From CAXXOK01 sp963666755 (lineage in GTDB: Bacteria; Bacillota; Clostridia; Christensenellales; Aristaeellaceae): a stretch of DNA of 64,000 bases. Positions 17,769 to 27,300 of this stretch are shown here, in pieces. Position 1 is the first letter of the stretch. Each line of letters opens with the position of its first letter. Both the position numbers and the translations under genes were made by a program. The DNA is taken from the NCBI GenBank assembly GCA_963666755.2, contig CAXXGW010000009.1, positions 1,178,001 to 1,242,000 on the forward strand. Direction: 5' to 3'. Below the pieces are notes generated by a model that saw only the letters and a list, made by a program, of their open reading frames with translations, was not told the origin of the DNA and did no database searches.

Positions 17769-19118
17769 ATGAGTCTGTTTCACCTGTTCCCGGGTGGGAT
17801 CCATCCCCATGAAGGGATGAACGGCAAAACGGTCACCTCCCGGCTGCCGATTGTCGAGCTGCCCCAGCCCTCGCGCGTGGCCATTCCCCTGCAGCAGCAC
17901 ATCGGCGCGCCCTGCAAGAGCCTCGTTGCCAAAGGCGACCATGTGAAGGTGGGCATGCCCATCGGCGAACCGGTCGGCTTTGTAAGCGCCGCCGTACATG
18001 CAAGCGTTTCCGGCACGGTGGTGGATGTGCAACCCTGCATTATGCCCAACGGCCTTTTACAGCCCTGCGTGATTATAAACAACGATTTTCAGGACACGTG
18101 GGTGGAGCTGACGCCGGTGGCACAACCCGATGCGCTGGACGCGAAAGCCCTTTCCGCGCTGGCACGCGCGGCAGGCCTGGTGGGCCTGGGCGGCGCCACG
18201 TTCCCGCACGCGGTTAAATTCTCCGTACCGCCGGATAAAAAAGTGGATACGCTGATCCTCAACGGCGCGGAATGCGAGCCGTACCTGTCCGCCGACCATC
18301 AGTTGATGCTGGATCATGCCCGCGAGATCATCGAGGGCGCACGGGTCGCCCAACGCTCTCTGGGCATCGGGCAGGTACTGATCGGCATCGAAAATAATAA
18401 AAAAGACGCGATCGCCGCACTGACCGAAGCCTGCAAGGACGAAACCGGCTTTACCGTCGTCGGCCTGCCGGTGCATTACCCGCAGGGCGGAGAAAAACAG
18501 CTGGTTTACGCGCTGACCAAGCGCGTGGTGCCCGCCGGCGGCCTGCCGCTGGATTGCGGCGTGATCGTGATGAACGTCGGCAGCGTCTATGCGCTGCGCC
18601 GCGCGGTGTATGAAGGCCGCCCCGTGGTCGACCGCGTGGTGACGGTCAGCGGTTGTGTGCAAAAGCCCGCCAACTACCTCGCGCGCATTGGCACGCCGGT
18701 GGAATGGCTGCTGGATACCTCCGGCGGTTTGCTGCCCGAGGCCAAAGTGCTGCTGTACGGCGGCCCCATGATGGGCATGGCCATCAACCGTGTGGATATT
18801 CCCGTGACCAAGGGTTGCTCCGGCATCACGGCGCTGGAAGCCAGCTCCGCCCAGAGCGAGGAGTCCAACTGCATCCGCTGCGGCCGCTGTTCGTCGGTGT
18901 GCCCCATGCAGCTGATGCCTTCGACGCTGGACAAGCTCATGCGCAAGAGCCTCTTTGACGAGGCGGAGCGTCAGGGCGTCATGAACTGCATTGAGTGCGG
19001 CGCATGCACCTGGAGCTGCCCCGCCAAGCGCCAGCTCACCCAGAGCTGCCGCTCCAGCAAGAAGATCATTACCGAGCGCCGCCGCGCCGAAGCGGCGAAG
19101 AAGAAGGAGGGGAAATAA
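17769..19118 (+). CDS. rnfC: Rnf electron-transport complex subunit C
   Basis: A 449-residue peripheral subunit that contacts NAD(H) and passes electrons between NADH and the Rnf membrane core. The N-terminal part ('FPGGIHPHEGMNGK') is the usual RnfC opening. A NADH/FMN-binding domain resembling NuoF follows, including 'GLVGLGGATFPHAVK' and 'LILNGAECEPYL'. Two C-terminal [4Fe-4S] motifs are CIRCGRCSSVCP (about 367-378) and CIECGACTWSCP (about 405-416). It is the first gene of the cluster, as in most clostridial rnf operons. The start ATG has a purine-rich ribosome-binding site. Confidence 0.95.
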   Translation: MSLFHLFPGGIHPHEGMNGKTVTSRLPIVELPQPSRVAIPLQQHIGAPCKSLVAKGDHVKVGMPIGEPVGFVSAAVHASVSGTVVDVQPCIMPNGLLQPCVIINNDFQDTWVELTPVAQPDALDAKALSALARAAGLVGLGGATFPHAVKFSVPPDKKVDTLILNGAECEPYLSADHQLMLDHAREIIEGARVAQRSLGIGQVLIGIENNKKDAIAALTEACKDETGFTVVGLPVHYPQGGEKQLVYALTKRVVPAGGLPLDCGVIVMNVGSVYALRRAVYEGRPVVDRVVTVSGCVQKPANYLARIGTPVEWLLDTSGGLLPEAKVLLYGGPMMGMAINRVDIPVTKGCSGITALEASSAQSEESNCIRCGRCSSVCPMQLMPSTLDKLMRKSLFDEAERQGVMNCIECGACTWSCPAKRQLTQSCRSSKKIITERRRAEAAKKKEGK

Positions 19119-19119
19119 C

Positions 19120-20115
19120 ATGCAACGCAAGCTGGTCGTATCTTCTTCCCCCCATCTGCGCAATGAGAATGTCTCCACCCGCAAGCTGATGCTGGACGTC
19201 ATCATCGCCATGCTGCCCACCGCATTGGCAAGCGTCTGGTTTTTTGGCGGCAGCGCCCTGATGCTGATGGTGGTCGCGGTGCTCAGCGCTGTGGCGGCCG
19301 AAGCCCTGTACCAGAAACACACCAAGCAGAAGGTGACGGTTTCCGACCTGAGCGCGGTGGTTACGGGCATGCTGCTGGCGTTTAACCTGCCGGCGAGCGC
19401 GCCGTGGTGGCTGGCACTGGTCGGCTCCGCGATTGCCATTATCCTTGTCAAGCAGATGTTTGGCGGCGTAGGGCAGAACTTCATTAACCCCGCGCTGGCG
19501 GCGCGCACTATCCTGATGCTTTCCTGGACGTCGCTGATGGCCGCAAACGTTCTGCCACACGCCGGGCTCTGGATTGCGCCGCAGGCGGTGGACGCGGTTG
19601 CCTCCTCCACGCCTCTGGGCGAAAACCCCGCCGCGTATTCGCTGTGGCAGCTGTTTTCCGGCAACGTACCGGGCATGATGGGGGAAACCTGCAAGCTCAC
19701 CTTGCTGGCGGGCGGCCTTTACCTGATTGTGCGGCGCGTGATCGACTGGCGCATTCCGGTCGCCTTCATCGTGTCGGCCTTCATCCTGTTCTGGATTCAG
19801 ACGGGCGTGATCTACTCCCCGGAGAGCGGCTCGCAGAATGTGCTCTACCAGCTGCTCAGCGGCGGGTTGATTCTGGGTGCCTTCTTCATGGCGACGGACT
19901 ACGTCACCAGCCCCGTAAGCGCATGGGGGCGCGTGATTATGGGCATTGGCTGCGCGCTTGTGCTGTTCGTAATCCGCGTATACAACCCCTCCTACCCCGA
20001 GGGCTGCTCGTTTGCCATTCTGTTTATGAATGTGCTGACTCCTTTGATCGATAAGCTGACTGCGCCCAAACCCTTCGGCGCTGTTAAGCCCGCCCGCGCG
20101 GGCAAGGAGGCGTAA
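19120..20115 (+). CDS. rnfD: Rnf electron-transport complex subunit D
   Basis: A 331-residue polytopic membrane subunit with many hydrophobic helices. The 'SSPHLRNENVSTRKLMLDV' N-terminus and 'GGVGQNFINPALAARTILML' are characteristic RnfD/NqrB stretches. Residues S162-S163-T164-P165-L166 fall where RnfD carries its covalently bound FMN on a Thr (S-G-A-T-P-L in relatives), so T164 is the likely flavin site. The reading frame is open further upstream, but ATG 19120 follows AAGGAGGGG and lies one base after the rnfC stop. rnfE begins two bases after this gene's stop, where most operons have rnfG. Confidence 0.93.
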   Translation: MQRKLVVSSSPHLRNENVSTRKLMLDVIIAMLPTALASVWFFGGSALMLMVVAVLSAVAAEALYQKHTKQKVTVSDLSAVVTGMLLAFNLPASAPWWLALVGSAIAIILVKQMFGGVGQNFINPALAARTILMLSWTSLMAANVLPHAGLWIAPQAVDAVASSTPLGENPAAYSLWQLFSGNVPGMMGETCKLTLLAGGLYLIVRRVIDWRIPVAFIVSAFILFWIQTGVIYSPESGSQNVLYQLLSGGLILGAFFMATDYVTSPVSAWGRVIMGIGCALVLFVIRVYNPSYPEGCSFAILFMNVLTPLIDKLTAPKPFGAVKPARAGKEA

Positions 20116-20117
20116 GC

Positions 20118-20762
20118 ATGAGCGATAAAAAGAAGAGCTTCGGCTCCATCTTCTTTAACGGGGTTGTAACCGAAAACCCCACCTTCCGGCTGGTGCTGGG
20201 CATGTGCCCGACGCTGGCCATTTCCACGGCGGTGTCGCAGGGCATCGGCATGGGGCTGGCGACCACATTCGTGCTGGTGTTCAGCAACCTGGTTATCTCG
20301 CTGCTTCGCAACACCATCCCCGAAAAGGTGCGCATCCCCTCGTTCGTGGTGGTCATTGCTACGTTTGTGACCATCGTCGATCTGCTGATGAAGGCGTATG
20401 TGCCCTCGCTGAGCCAGTCGCTGGGCGTTTACATTCCGCTGATCGTGGTTAACTGCATCATTTTTGCCCGTGCGGAGTCCTTCGCGTTCAAAAACCCGCC
20501 GCTCGCTTCTCTGGCGGACGGTCTGGGCATGGGGCTTGGCTTTACGCTGGCGATTTCGCTGCTTTCTGCCGTGCGTGAAGTCATCGGCAGCGGCACCTTC
20601 CTGGGCGTGCAGGTGATGCCCGCGTCCTATCATCCCATGGCGATTGTCGTACGCCCTCCGGGTGGCTTTGTCATGCTTGGCCTGCTGCTGCTGACGGTCA
20701 ATGCCATCGTCAAAGCGGTCGATAAGCGCAAGCTCGCCAAATCGAAGGAGGGGATCGCATGA
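20118..20762 (+). CDS. rnfE: Rnf electron-transport complex subunit E
   Basis: A 214-residue integral membrane subunit with about six helices. The sequence 'FFNGVVTENPTFRLVLGMCPTLAIST' near the N-terminus is typical of RnfE/NqrD, with the conserved Cys in GMCPTLA that helps to hold an iron-sulfur centre within the membrane with RnfA. Downstream 'VNCIIFARAESFA' is also conserved. RnfE and RnfA form the core pair that couples electron flow to Na+ or H+ movement. It overlaps rnfA by four bases (ATGA), so both are made in a fixed ratio. Confidence 0.94.
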   Translation: MSDKKKSFGSIFFNGVVTENPTFRLVLGMCPTLAISTAVSQGIGMGLATTFVLVFSNLVISLLRNTIPEKVRIPSFVVVIATFVTIVDLLMKAYVPSLSQSLGVYIPLIVVNCIIFARAESFAFKNPPLASLADGLGMGLGFTLAISLLSAVREVIGSGTFLGVQVMPASYHPMAIVVRPPGGFVMLGLLLLTVNAIVKAVDKRKLAKSKEGIA

Positions 20763-21346
20763 ACAGCCTGCTTTTGATTATCGTCGGCGGCGTGCTGGTC
20801 AACAACTTCATCATGTCGCAATTCCTGGGCATCTGCCCGTTTCTGGGCGTTTCCAAGAAAACGGAAACGGCGCTGGGCATGGGCATGGCGGTTACGTTCG
20901 TCATGGCGATTGCGTCCCTGTTCACGTTCCTGATCCAGCGCTATCTGCTGATTCCGCTCAAGCTGGAATACATGCAGACCATCGCCTTTATTCTGGTGAT
21001 TGCGGTGCTGGTGCAGACGGTGGAAATCGTGCTGAAAAAGATGAGCCGCGCGCTGTATCAGGCGCTGGGCGTTTACCTGCCGCTGATCACCACCAACTGC
21101 GCGGTGCTGGGCGTGGCCATCAACAACACGACCGCCATCGACGGCGGGTACAACCTGATCCAGTCGGTGGTGAACGGTACGGCGGGCGCGCTGGGCTTTA
21201 CGCTTGCGATTGTGGCGTTTGCCGCCATCCGCGAGCGGCTGGCGATCGGCAACCTGCCCAAGTGGATGGACGGCTTCCCCGGGGCGCTGATCGGCGCAGG
21301 CCTGATGTCCATCGCGTTTCAGGGCTTTGCCGGACTCATTCATTAA
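20759..21346 (+). CDS. rnfA: Rnf electron-transport complex subunit A
   Basis: A 195-residue integral membrane subunit with six predicted helices, related to RnfE by inverted topology. 'NNFIMSQFLGICPFLGVSKK' supplies the N-terminal conserved Cys (GICPFLGV), and 'LPLITTNCAVLGVAI' the second, matching the pair that binds an intramembrane iron-sulfur cluster with RnfE. The length and motifs are standard. GGAGGGG precedes the ATG inside the end of rnfE. Confidence 0.95.
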   Translation: MNSLLLIIVGGVLVNNFIMSQFLGICPFLGVSKKTETALGMGMAVTFVMAIASLFTFLIQRYLLIPLKLEYMQTIAFILVIAVLVQTVEIVLKKMSRALYQALGVYLPLITTNCAVLGVAINNTTAIDGGYNLIQSVVNGTAGALGFTLAIVAFAAIRERLAIGNLPKWMDGFPGALIGAGLMSIAFQGFAGLIH

Positions 21347-21361
21347 AGGAGGTTTGAAAGC

Positions 21362-22429
21362 ATGACCGGTGTTTTAATTGGAACCGGCGTACTGGCGGCG
21401 ATTGCGCTGGTATTCAGCCTCCTGCTGACGTTGGCCAACAAGGTGTTCGAAGTGCCTTCCGACCCGAAGCGCGACCAGATCCGCGAGGCGCTGCCGGGCG
21501 CAAACTGCGGCGGCTGCGGCTTTGCGGGCTGCGATGCGCTGGCGGATGCGATTGCCGCGGGCAAAGCCCCCGCAAACGCCTGCCCGGTGGGCGGCGCGGC
21601 AGTGGCAAACCAGATTGCCTCCATCATTGGGTCGGATGCGGTTTCCGATGATACGAAAATGGTGGCGACGGTTGTCTGCCAGGGCACGGTGGATCGTTGC
21701 AAAACAAAGTTTGACTATCACGGCATTCAGGATTGCCTAGCCGCCACGCTTGTGAACGACGGCAACCGCGCCTGCCAGTATGCCTGCCTTGGGCTGGGTA
21801 CCTGCGTGCGCGCCTGCAAGTTTGATGCCATTCACATTGACGAGCACGACCAGATTGCCGTGGTCGATCCGGAAAAATGCACCAGCTGCGGCGCCTGTGT
21901 GACGGCCTGCCCCAAAAAAGTGCTGGATATGCAGCCGGTAACCCTGCCGGTACGCCTGCTGTGCCGCGCCGCCGAAGAGGGGCATCTGGTCAGCGATAAC
22001 TGCCGGATCGGCTGCATCGGCTGCGAGCTATGCAAAAATGCCTGTAAGTTTGACGCCATTACCATGAAGAATCACCTGCCTGTGATCGACCGGGAAAAGT
22101 GCACCGGCTGCATGATGTGTGCGGAAGTGTGCCCGACCTCGTCGCTGTGGGGGGATTTCGACAACCGCCACATCGCGCTGATCGACCGCGACCTGTGCAT
22201 CGGCTGCGGTATCTGCAAAAAGGTCTGTCAGTTTGAGGCGATCTCCGGCGAGCGCAAGAGCATCCATGAAGTGAACGAAGCTTGCACCGGCTGCGGCCAG
22301 TGCGTGCCCAAGTGCCCCAAAAAGGCGATTTCGCTGCCCGTGCGGGAGCATGTGCGCGATGCCAACGCCAAGGTGGGCACGTCGGAAACAGTCGCCGCAA
22401 TCCCCAAACCGGACGAAACGAAGGAGTAA
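21362..22429 (+). CDS. rnfB: Rnf electron-transport complex subunit B, with extra ferredoxin modules
   Basis: A 355-residue ferredoxin-accepting subunit: one N-terminal membrane helix (about 4-25), then the RnfB [4Fe-4S] motif with C49, C52, C57 and C74, then six further CxxCxxC-type motifs arranged as three ferredoxin-like pairs. Examples are CTSCGACVTACP, CTGCMMCAEVCP, CIGCGICKKVC and CTGCGQCVPKCP. This gives about seven [4Fe-4S] sites, more than in the shorter RnfB of many bacteria. RnfB receives electrons from reduced ferredoxin and passes them into the membrane. AAAGGAGG precedes the ATG. The extended electron wire stands out because rnfG is missing from the cluster. Confidence 0.93.
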   Translation: MTGVLIGTGVLAAIALVFSLLLTLANKVFEVPSDPKRDQIREALPGANCGGCGFAGCDALADAIAAGKAPANACPVGGAAVANQIASIIGSDAVSDDTKMVATVVCQGTVDRCKTKFDYHGIQDCLAATLVNDGNRACQYACLGLGTCVRACKFDAIHIDEHDQIAVVDPEKCTSCGACVTACPKKVLDMQPVTLPVRLLCRAAEEGHLVSDNCRIGCIGCELCKNACKFDAITMKNHLPVIDREKCTGCMMCAEVCPTSSLWGDFDNRHIALIDRDLCIGCGICKKVCQFEAISGERKSIHEVNEACTGCGQCVPKCPKKAISLPVREHVRDANAKVGTSETVAAIPKPDETKE

Positions 22430-22431
22430 GC

Positions 22432-23253
22432 ATGAAGCTCGGGTTTATCGGCGCGGGCAATATGGCCGGCGCGATCCTGCAGGGCGTGATCGAAAAGGGT
22501 TTTCTGCCTGCGCAGGAGATCATGGTTTTCGATGTGAACCCTGCGCAGGGGGAGCGGCTTGCCGCGAAGTACCCCATCCGGATTGCGCAAAGCCAGGATG
22601 AGCTGGTAGCCACGTGCGACTGCATCCTGCTGGCCGTAAAACCCGTATACCTGCGCGCCGTGCTGGAGCAGGCCCGCCCACTGGCAAAGGGCAAGGATTT
22701 TATCTCCATTGCCGCCGGATGGACCTTCGCCATGCTGACCGAGGTTTTGGACGCGGAAAGCGGCGCGCATGTGCTGCGTACCATGCCCAACACCCCCGCG
22801 ATGGTAGGCGCAGGGTTTACCGCGCTTTGCGAGCAGACCACCCTGCCGGAAGCTTCCTTTGCCTGGGCGTTGGAGCTGTTCCGCACGCTGGGCGAGGTGG
22901 CTGTACTGCCGGAAAGCCTCTTTGACGCGGTTGTAGCCCTCACAGGTAGCAGCCCGGCCTATGTATTCATGTTTCTGGAAGCGATGGCCGACGGCGCGGT
23001 GCGCCTGGGCATGCCGCGCGCGCTGGCCTATCGGGCCGCCGCGCAAGCGGTATTGGGTTCCGCCAAGATGGTGCTGGACACCAACCAGCACCCGGCGCAG
23101 CTCAAGGATATGGTCTGTTCCCCGGCAGGCACGACCATCGACGCGGTTGCCTCGCTGGAACAGGATGGGTTCCGCAGCGCCGTAATCCGCGCCATGACGG
23201 CCTGTGCCGAAAAGAGCCGTTCCATGGCGCAGCCGACCCAACCGAAACCGTAA
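22432..23253 (+). CDS. proC: Pyrroline-5-carboxylate reductase
   Basis: A 273-residue enzyme that reduces pyrroline-5-carboxylate to proline with NAD(P)H. The N-terminal Rossmann loop is GFIGAGNMAGA, and the C-terminal oligomer/active-site region contains 'ALTGSSPAYVFMFLEAMADGAV' and 'VCSPAGTTIDAVASLEQDGFRSAV', the ProC signature. The start ATG 22432 is two bases after the rnfB stop and is preceded by AAGGAG, so proC is co-transcribed with rnf. A functional link to Rnf is not obvious; it may simply share the transcript, or use reducing power that Rnf balances (speculation). Confidence 0.95.
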   Translation: MKLGFIGAGNMAGAILQGVIEKGFLPAQEIMVFDVNPAQGERLAAKYPIRIAQSQDELVATCDCILLAVKPVYLRAVLEQARPLAKGKDFISIAAGWTFAMLTEVLDAESGAHVLRTMPNTPAMVGAGFTALCEQTTLPEASFAWALELFRTLGEVAVLPESLFDAVVALTGSSPAYVFMFLEAMADGAVRLGMPRALAYRAAAQAVLGSAKMVLDTNQHPAQLKDMVCSPAGTTIDAVASLEQDGFRSAVIRAMTACAEKSRSMAQPTQPKP

Positions 23254-23263
23254 GGAGCTACAC

Positions 23264-23809
23264 ATGACGCAGACGACCGAACGATCCCTGAAAACCGTGC
23301 AGGTGTATACCGACGGCGCCTGCTCCGGCAACCCCGGCCCGGGCGGTTGGGCGGCGGTACTGAATTTTAACGGCAAAACCAAAGAGCTATCCGGCCACAT
23401 GCCGAACACCACCAACAATCGCATGGAACTGTTTGCGGTCATCAGCGCGCTGGGCGCCCTGAAGGAGCCGTGCGTAGTGGATGTTTACTCCGATTCCGCC
23501 TACACCGTGAACGCCTTTCAGGAGCATTGGATCGACAACTGGCAGCGCAACGGCTGGCTCAACAGCGAAAAGAAGCCGGTGGAAAACAGCGACTTGTGGA
23601 AACTACTATTGCAGATTATCCGCATTAAAAAGCATGAGGTCAATTTTCACAAGGTAAAAGGTCATGCGGAAGACCCGCTTAACAACCGCTGCGATGCGCT
23701 GGCACGCGCCGCCATTCAGGAATACCGCCGAATGAATGGCGAGGCAACTGAAGAAGAGTCTGTGCCCGAGGCGACCCCGACGCCGGGAAACGAAGCCCCC
23801 AAGGCTTAG
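23264..23809 (+). CDS. rnhA: Ribonuclease HI
   Basis: A 181-residue endonuclease that cuts RNA in RNA-DNA hybrids, for primer and R-loop removal. The acidic active-site residues are D17 (YTDGACSGNPG), E55 (NRMEL), D77 (YSDSAY) and the Asp in 'NNRCDALARAA'; the conserved H is in 'KVKGHAED'. After about residue 150 the protein has an extra acidic, Pro/Glu-rich tail of roughly 25 residues with no clear role. TAAGGAG gives the ribosome-binding site. A perfect 17-bp hairpin follows downstream, closing the rnf-proC-rnhA unit. Confidence 0.95.
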   Translation: MTQTTERSLKTVQVYTDGACSGNPGPGGWAAVLNFNGKTKELSGHMPNTTNNRMELFAVISALGALKEPCVVDVYSDSAYTVNAFQEHWIDNWQRNGWLNSEKKPVENSDLWKLLLQIIRIKKHEVNFHKVKGHAEDPLNNRCDALARAAIQEYRRMNGEATEEESVPEATPTPGNEAPKA

Positions 23810-23848
23810 AATAAGCTCTACGGATTTATCATGTTGTGTATAGAACGA

Positions 23849-23895
23849 ATGCAGCAAAACGACCGAACGCAAACGGTCGTTTTGCTGCATTTATG
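23849..23895 (+). terminator. Strong hairpin terminator after rnhA
   Basis: A perfect 17-bp stem, 23849-23865 pairing with 23874-23890, has an eight-base AACGCAAA loop and is followed by TTATGG. The T-rich 3' arm supplies TTTT within the stem. It is positioned 40 bases after the rnhA stop. The symmetrical A/T-rich ends could let it work in both directions. Confidence 0.7.
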
Positions 23896-24232
23896 GAAAA
23901 GGTTACAAGAAAGTACACATTATGCAATGGGGAGTTTCTGAAACAAAGTTTTTGTTCTATCACGATAGGGTGCGCTACTGTGCAACATATCGTAAGTATG
24001 AATATCCCCAAGAACAGAAAACGATATTATCCCCAATGTTTTGGGCGCAGCCAGCGCTGGCGAAACGCAGAATCGAAATGGTATGGCAAAACAGTTTGCC
24101 AAGAGAATAGCATCACGAAGGTTTGAATGCGCAAGCAAGACCATCCGCCATACCGGGAAGAAAACCGAAACCCGATCCGTTAAAAAAAAGACGGTTTCTG
24201 TTGCGACAAACACGCAAATAAGGCTGGAAAGA
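23896..24232. other. AT-richer intergenic stretch before the SpoIID-SH3 gene
   Basis: Roughly 340 bases of visibly lower GC than the neighbouring genes. Short open frames cross it in several frames, but none has a good ribosome-binding site or recognisable sequence. It ends in the promoter of the SpoIID-like gene. I see no RNA gene or mobile-element end in it. Confidence 0.5.
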
Positions 24233-24261
24233 TAGACATTTGTGGCGGAGTATGCTACAAT
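24233..24261 (+). promoter_or_regulatory. Sigma-A-type promoter of the SpoIID-SH3 gene
   Basis: A -35 element TAGACA (24233-24238) and -10 TACAAT (24256-24261) are 17 bases apart, 41 bases before the ATG at 24302. GGAGGCGACGAC forms the ribosome-binding region. The housekeeping-type promoter argues that this gene is not limited to sporulation sigma factors. Confidence 0.65.
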
Positions 24262-24301
24262 GCAATCGTTACAAAAGTGTTAATATGCAGGAGGCGACGA
24301 C

Positions 24302-27300
24302 ATGCATCGAAACGCACGCAACGCATTGCGCAAGCTGTTCATGCTGGCGCTCGTCTGTTTGCTTCCTCTTTGGCAGTTGCAGCAGGCCCTTGCGGAAACC
24401 GTAAACAGTGTAACTGTAAATGCAGCGCCGCTTGCAACAGCATCTGCCACGCTGGACGGGATGGTGCGCGTTTACCTCTCCTCGCTGGGTAGCCCTGCCA
24501 CCCTGGGCATTACGGTCGCGGGCAGCTATTCGCTCAGCACCGGAACCTCGCTTACCAACGGGGAAACGCTCACCGTCGGATTCAGCAGCAGCACAGGGGC
24601 GATCACCCTCACACGCGGCGGTGTTAAAACCAACATGGGCACCTTTTTTGCGCTCAAGCGCCATAGCGCGACCGGTTCCAACGGCCTTCTGATTGCGCAG
24701 GCCCGCAAACCCGCCAATCCCTATCCGGGCGATTTGTCGTTCGAAGCCGTCAAGCAGAGCAGTGGCAGTTACAAGTTGTATACGGTAGCCCACGTTTATC
24801 TGGAGAATTACCTGTACGGCGTGTTGCCTTACGAAATGGGCAGCAGCGCCCACACCGAAGCCCTCAAGGCGCAGGCGGTGGCGGCGCGTACCTACACCGT
24901 GCGGATGATGGCCAACCGCGCATCCGGCCTTTACGATGTGGTGGATACCACCAGCGATCAGGTGTACAACGGCACGCCTTCCGGCTATGCAACCTGCGTT
25001 GCGGCGGTGGATGCCACCAAGGGCATTGTGCTTAAAAACAACGGCTCTTACACCGCCACCTACTACTCCGCCTCTAACGGCGGGCAGACCGAAGCCATCG
25101 CCAACATCTGGGGCACCTCCGGCTACAGCTATCTGGGTGTGAAGGATGATCCCTTTGATTATGCCAACCCGGACAGTACCGTCAAGCGTGCTACCGTGTA
25201 CACGGACATGACCAGCACCTCCACCAGCAGCACGCTTAAGGCGCTGCTCCTGCAAAAGACGGTATCGGCGCTCAGTGCTTCCGGCTACGCGGCCACCAGC
25301 GCCAACACTACGCTTGCCACCCTGAAAAGCGTCGTTGTGCATACGCCGATGTACGCATCGCCCAGCAAACTCTATACCAAGATGGATTTTACCCTGACCG
25401 CGACCACCCGCAATTCGGCCGGCGGTACCGTCACGGCTACCACGACGGTCACCTGCGATATTTTTTCGGAGCTGGAAAGTCTGCTGGGGTTGAGTATCCA
25501 GTCCGGCAAGAACGAACTGTGGTCGGTTACTAAAAACAGTACGAGCTATACGCTGGAAGCCCGTCGCTACGGGCACGGGCTGGGCATGAGCCAGCGCGGT
25601 GCCATGTATATGGGCAAGCTCGGGTACACCTACGATTCGATTCTGGGTTTTTATTACCCGGGCTGCACACGCGTCGGCTGCACCTTCACCAACACGATTT
25701 TGGCCGCCGACTCTACGGAGACGGTCACCACCGAAGAAAACGCCGCCTCGGTGGACACGACCTCGACCTCCGGCTCCGGCACGGCGATTGTCAAGCTGGT
25801 ATCCAGCGTAAGTTCACTGGCTATCCGCGCCACGAAAAGCACCAGCGCTGCGGTGCTGGGCGTGGTGGCGGACAGTTCTCCCGTAACCCTGTACGCCAAT
25901 GACGGCACATGGTGCCTGATCGGCTTTGGCGGCCTGCGCGGGTATGTGCCCACCAACGCGCTTACGATCACCGGCGCGGCCCAATCCACCGACGACGGCA
26001 ACGTGACTGCCACACAGGGCTTTGCTATTGTGAAAGCCAGCGGCTATTTGAACCTGCGCGCGTCGGGCAGCTATTCCGCAACGGTGCTGACCACGGCGCC
26101 CACCGGCGCGGTGCTCACGGTGTTTGACAAAGGGTCCGGTTGGGCGCACGTGCAGTATGGTGCGACAGTCGCCTATGCCTCTACGGATTTCCTGACGTTC
26201 ACGGATACATATCCCAACACTGTAGTCAGTTCCGGTTCCGGCACGGCGACGGTTACGGCGGCGGATAGCGAAACCGTACCGATGCGCGCCAGCGCAAGCA
26301 CTTCGGGTACGGTGCTGACCCAGTTAGCCGCCGGGGTGACCGTGCGCGTGCTGCGCGATGACGGTTCCTGGGCCAGCGTGGAGATAAGCGGGCTGACCGG
26401 CTACGTGCTTTCCGCCTCCCTGACCTATGCGGACGAGGCGACCAGCACAACCGGTGGCAACACGAGCACCGAACCCACCACCACAACCGGCGAATGGAGC
26501 GCCACGATCAGCGCAACGCTTACACAGCTGCGCAGCGCCGCGGATGCAAACGCAGCGGTTGTGCTGGAAATTGCGCTGGGGCAAAGCGTGATCGTCACGC
26601 AAAAAGGGGATACCTGGTGCGCCGCACGTTATGAAGGCGCGACCGGCTACCTGCCAACGGCGGACCTGACCTTCCCGCAGCAAAGCACGACAGGCGTGGC
26701 CGCTACGGTTACAACACAGAGCGGATCGCTGAACATGCGGCAGGAAGCCCGCGCGGGCAGTACCATCCTGATTGCCATTCCCCAGAACGCGACGGTATCC
26801 GTGACCTCCCGCGGGACTACATGGAGCGCGGTAACTTACGGTGGGTTGAGCGGATACGTGATGACGGCTTACCTGACGTTTGCGACCGACACGACAAGCA
26901 CCGTAACGGCCACACCGGAATCCGGCACGGCCATTGTAACAACCGCGTCCGGTTCGCTCAACCTGCGGCAGGAGGGCAAAGCGGGCAGCACCATTCTGCG
27001 TACCATACCGCAATATGCGACGGTGCAGGTTAACCTGCGCGGTGTGGATTGGAGCTCCGTGACCTACGCAGGCTCGACGGGTTACGTGATGTCGGTTTTT
27101 CTGACTTTTGGCAGCGATGTTGTGGCAACTGCAACGCCTTCGACCACGCCAGCCCCCACCTCAGCAACGGACACGACTGCAACAGTTACAGCTACGCCAA
27201 CGCCAACCCCCACCCCTACTACGGACACAGGGGTCTTAACCGCCATCGTAACAACCGCTTCCGGCTCTCTGAACCTGAGGGCGGACGTATTGCCGGGCAG

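Noticed and set aside
23836..24126. 96-codon open frame after rnhA
   Set aside because: It starts inside the terminator hairpin and continues through AT-rich spacer; no ribosome-binding site or known sequence.
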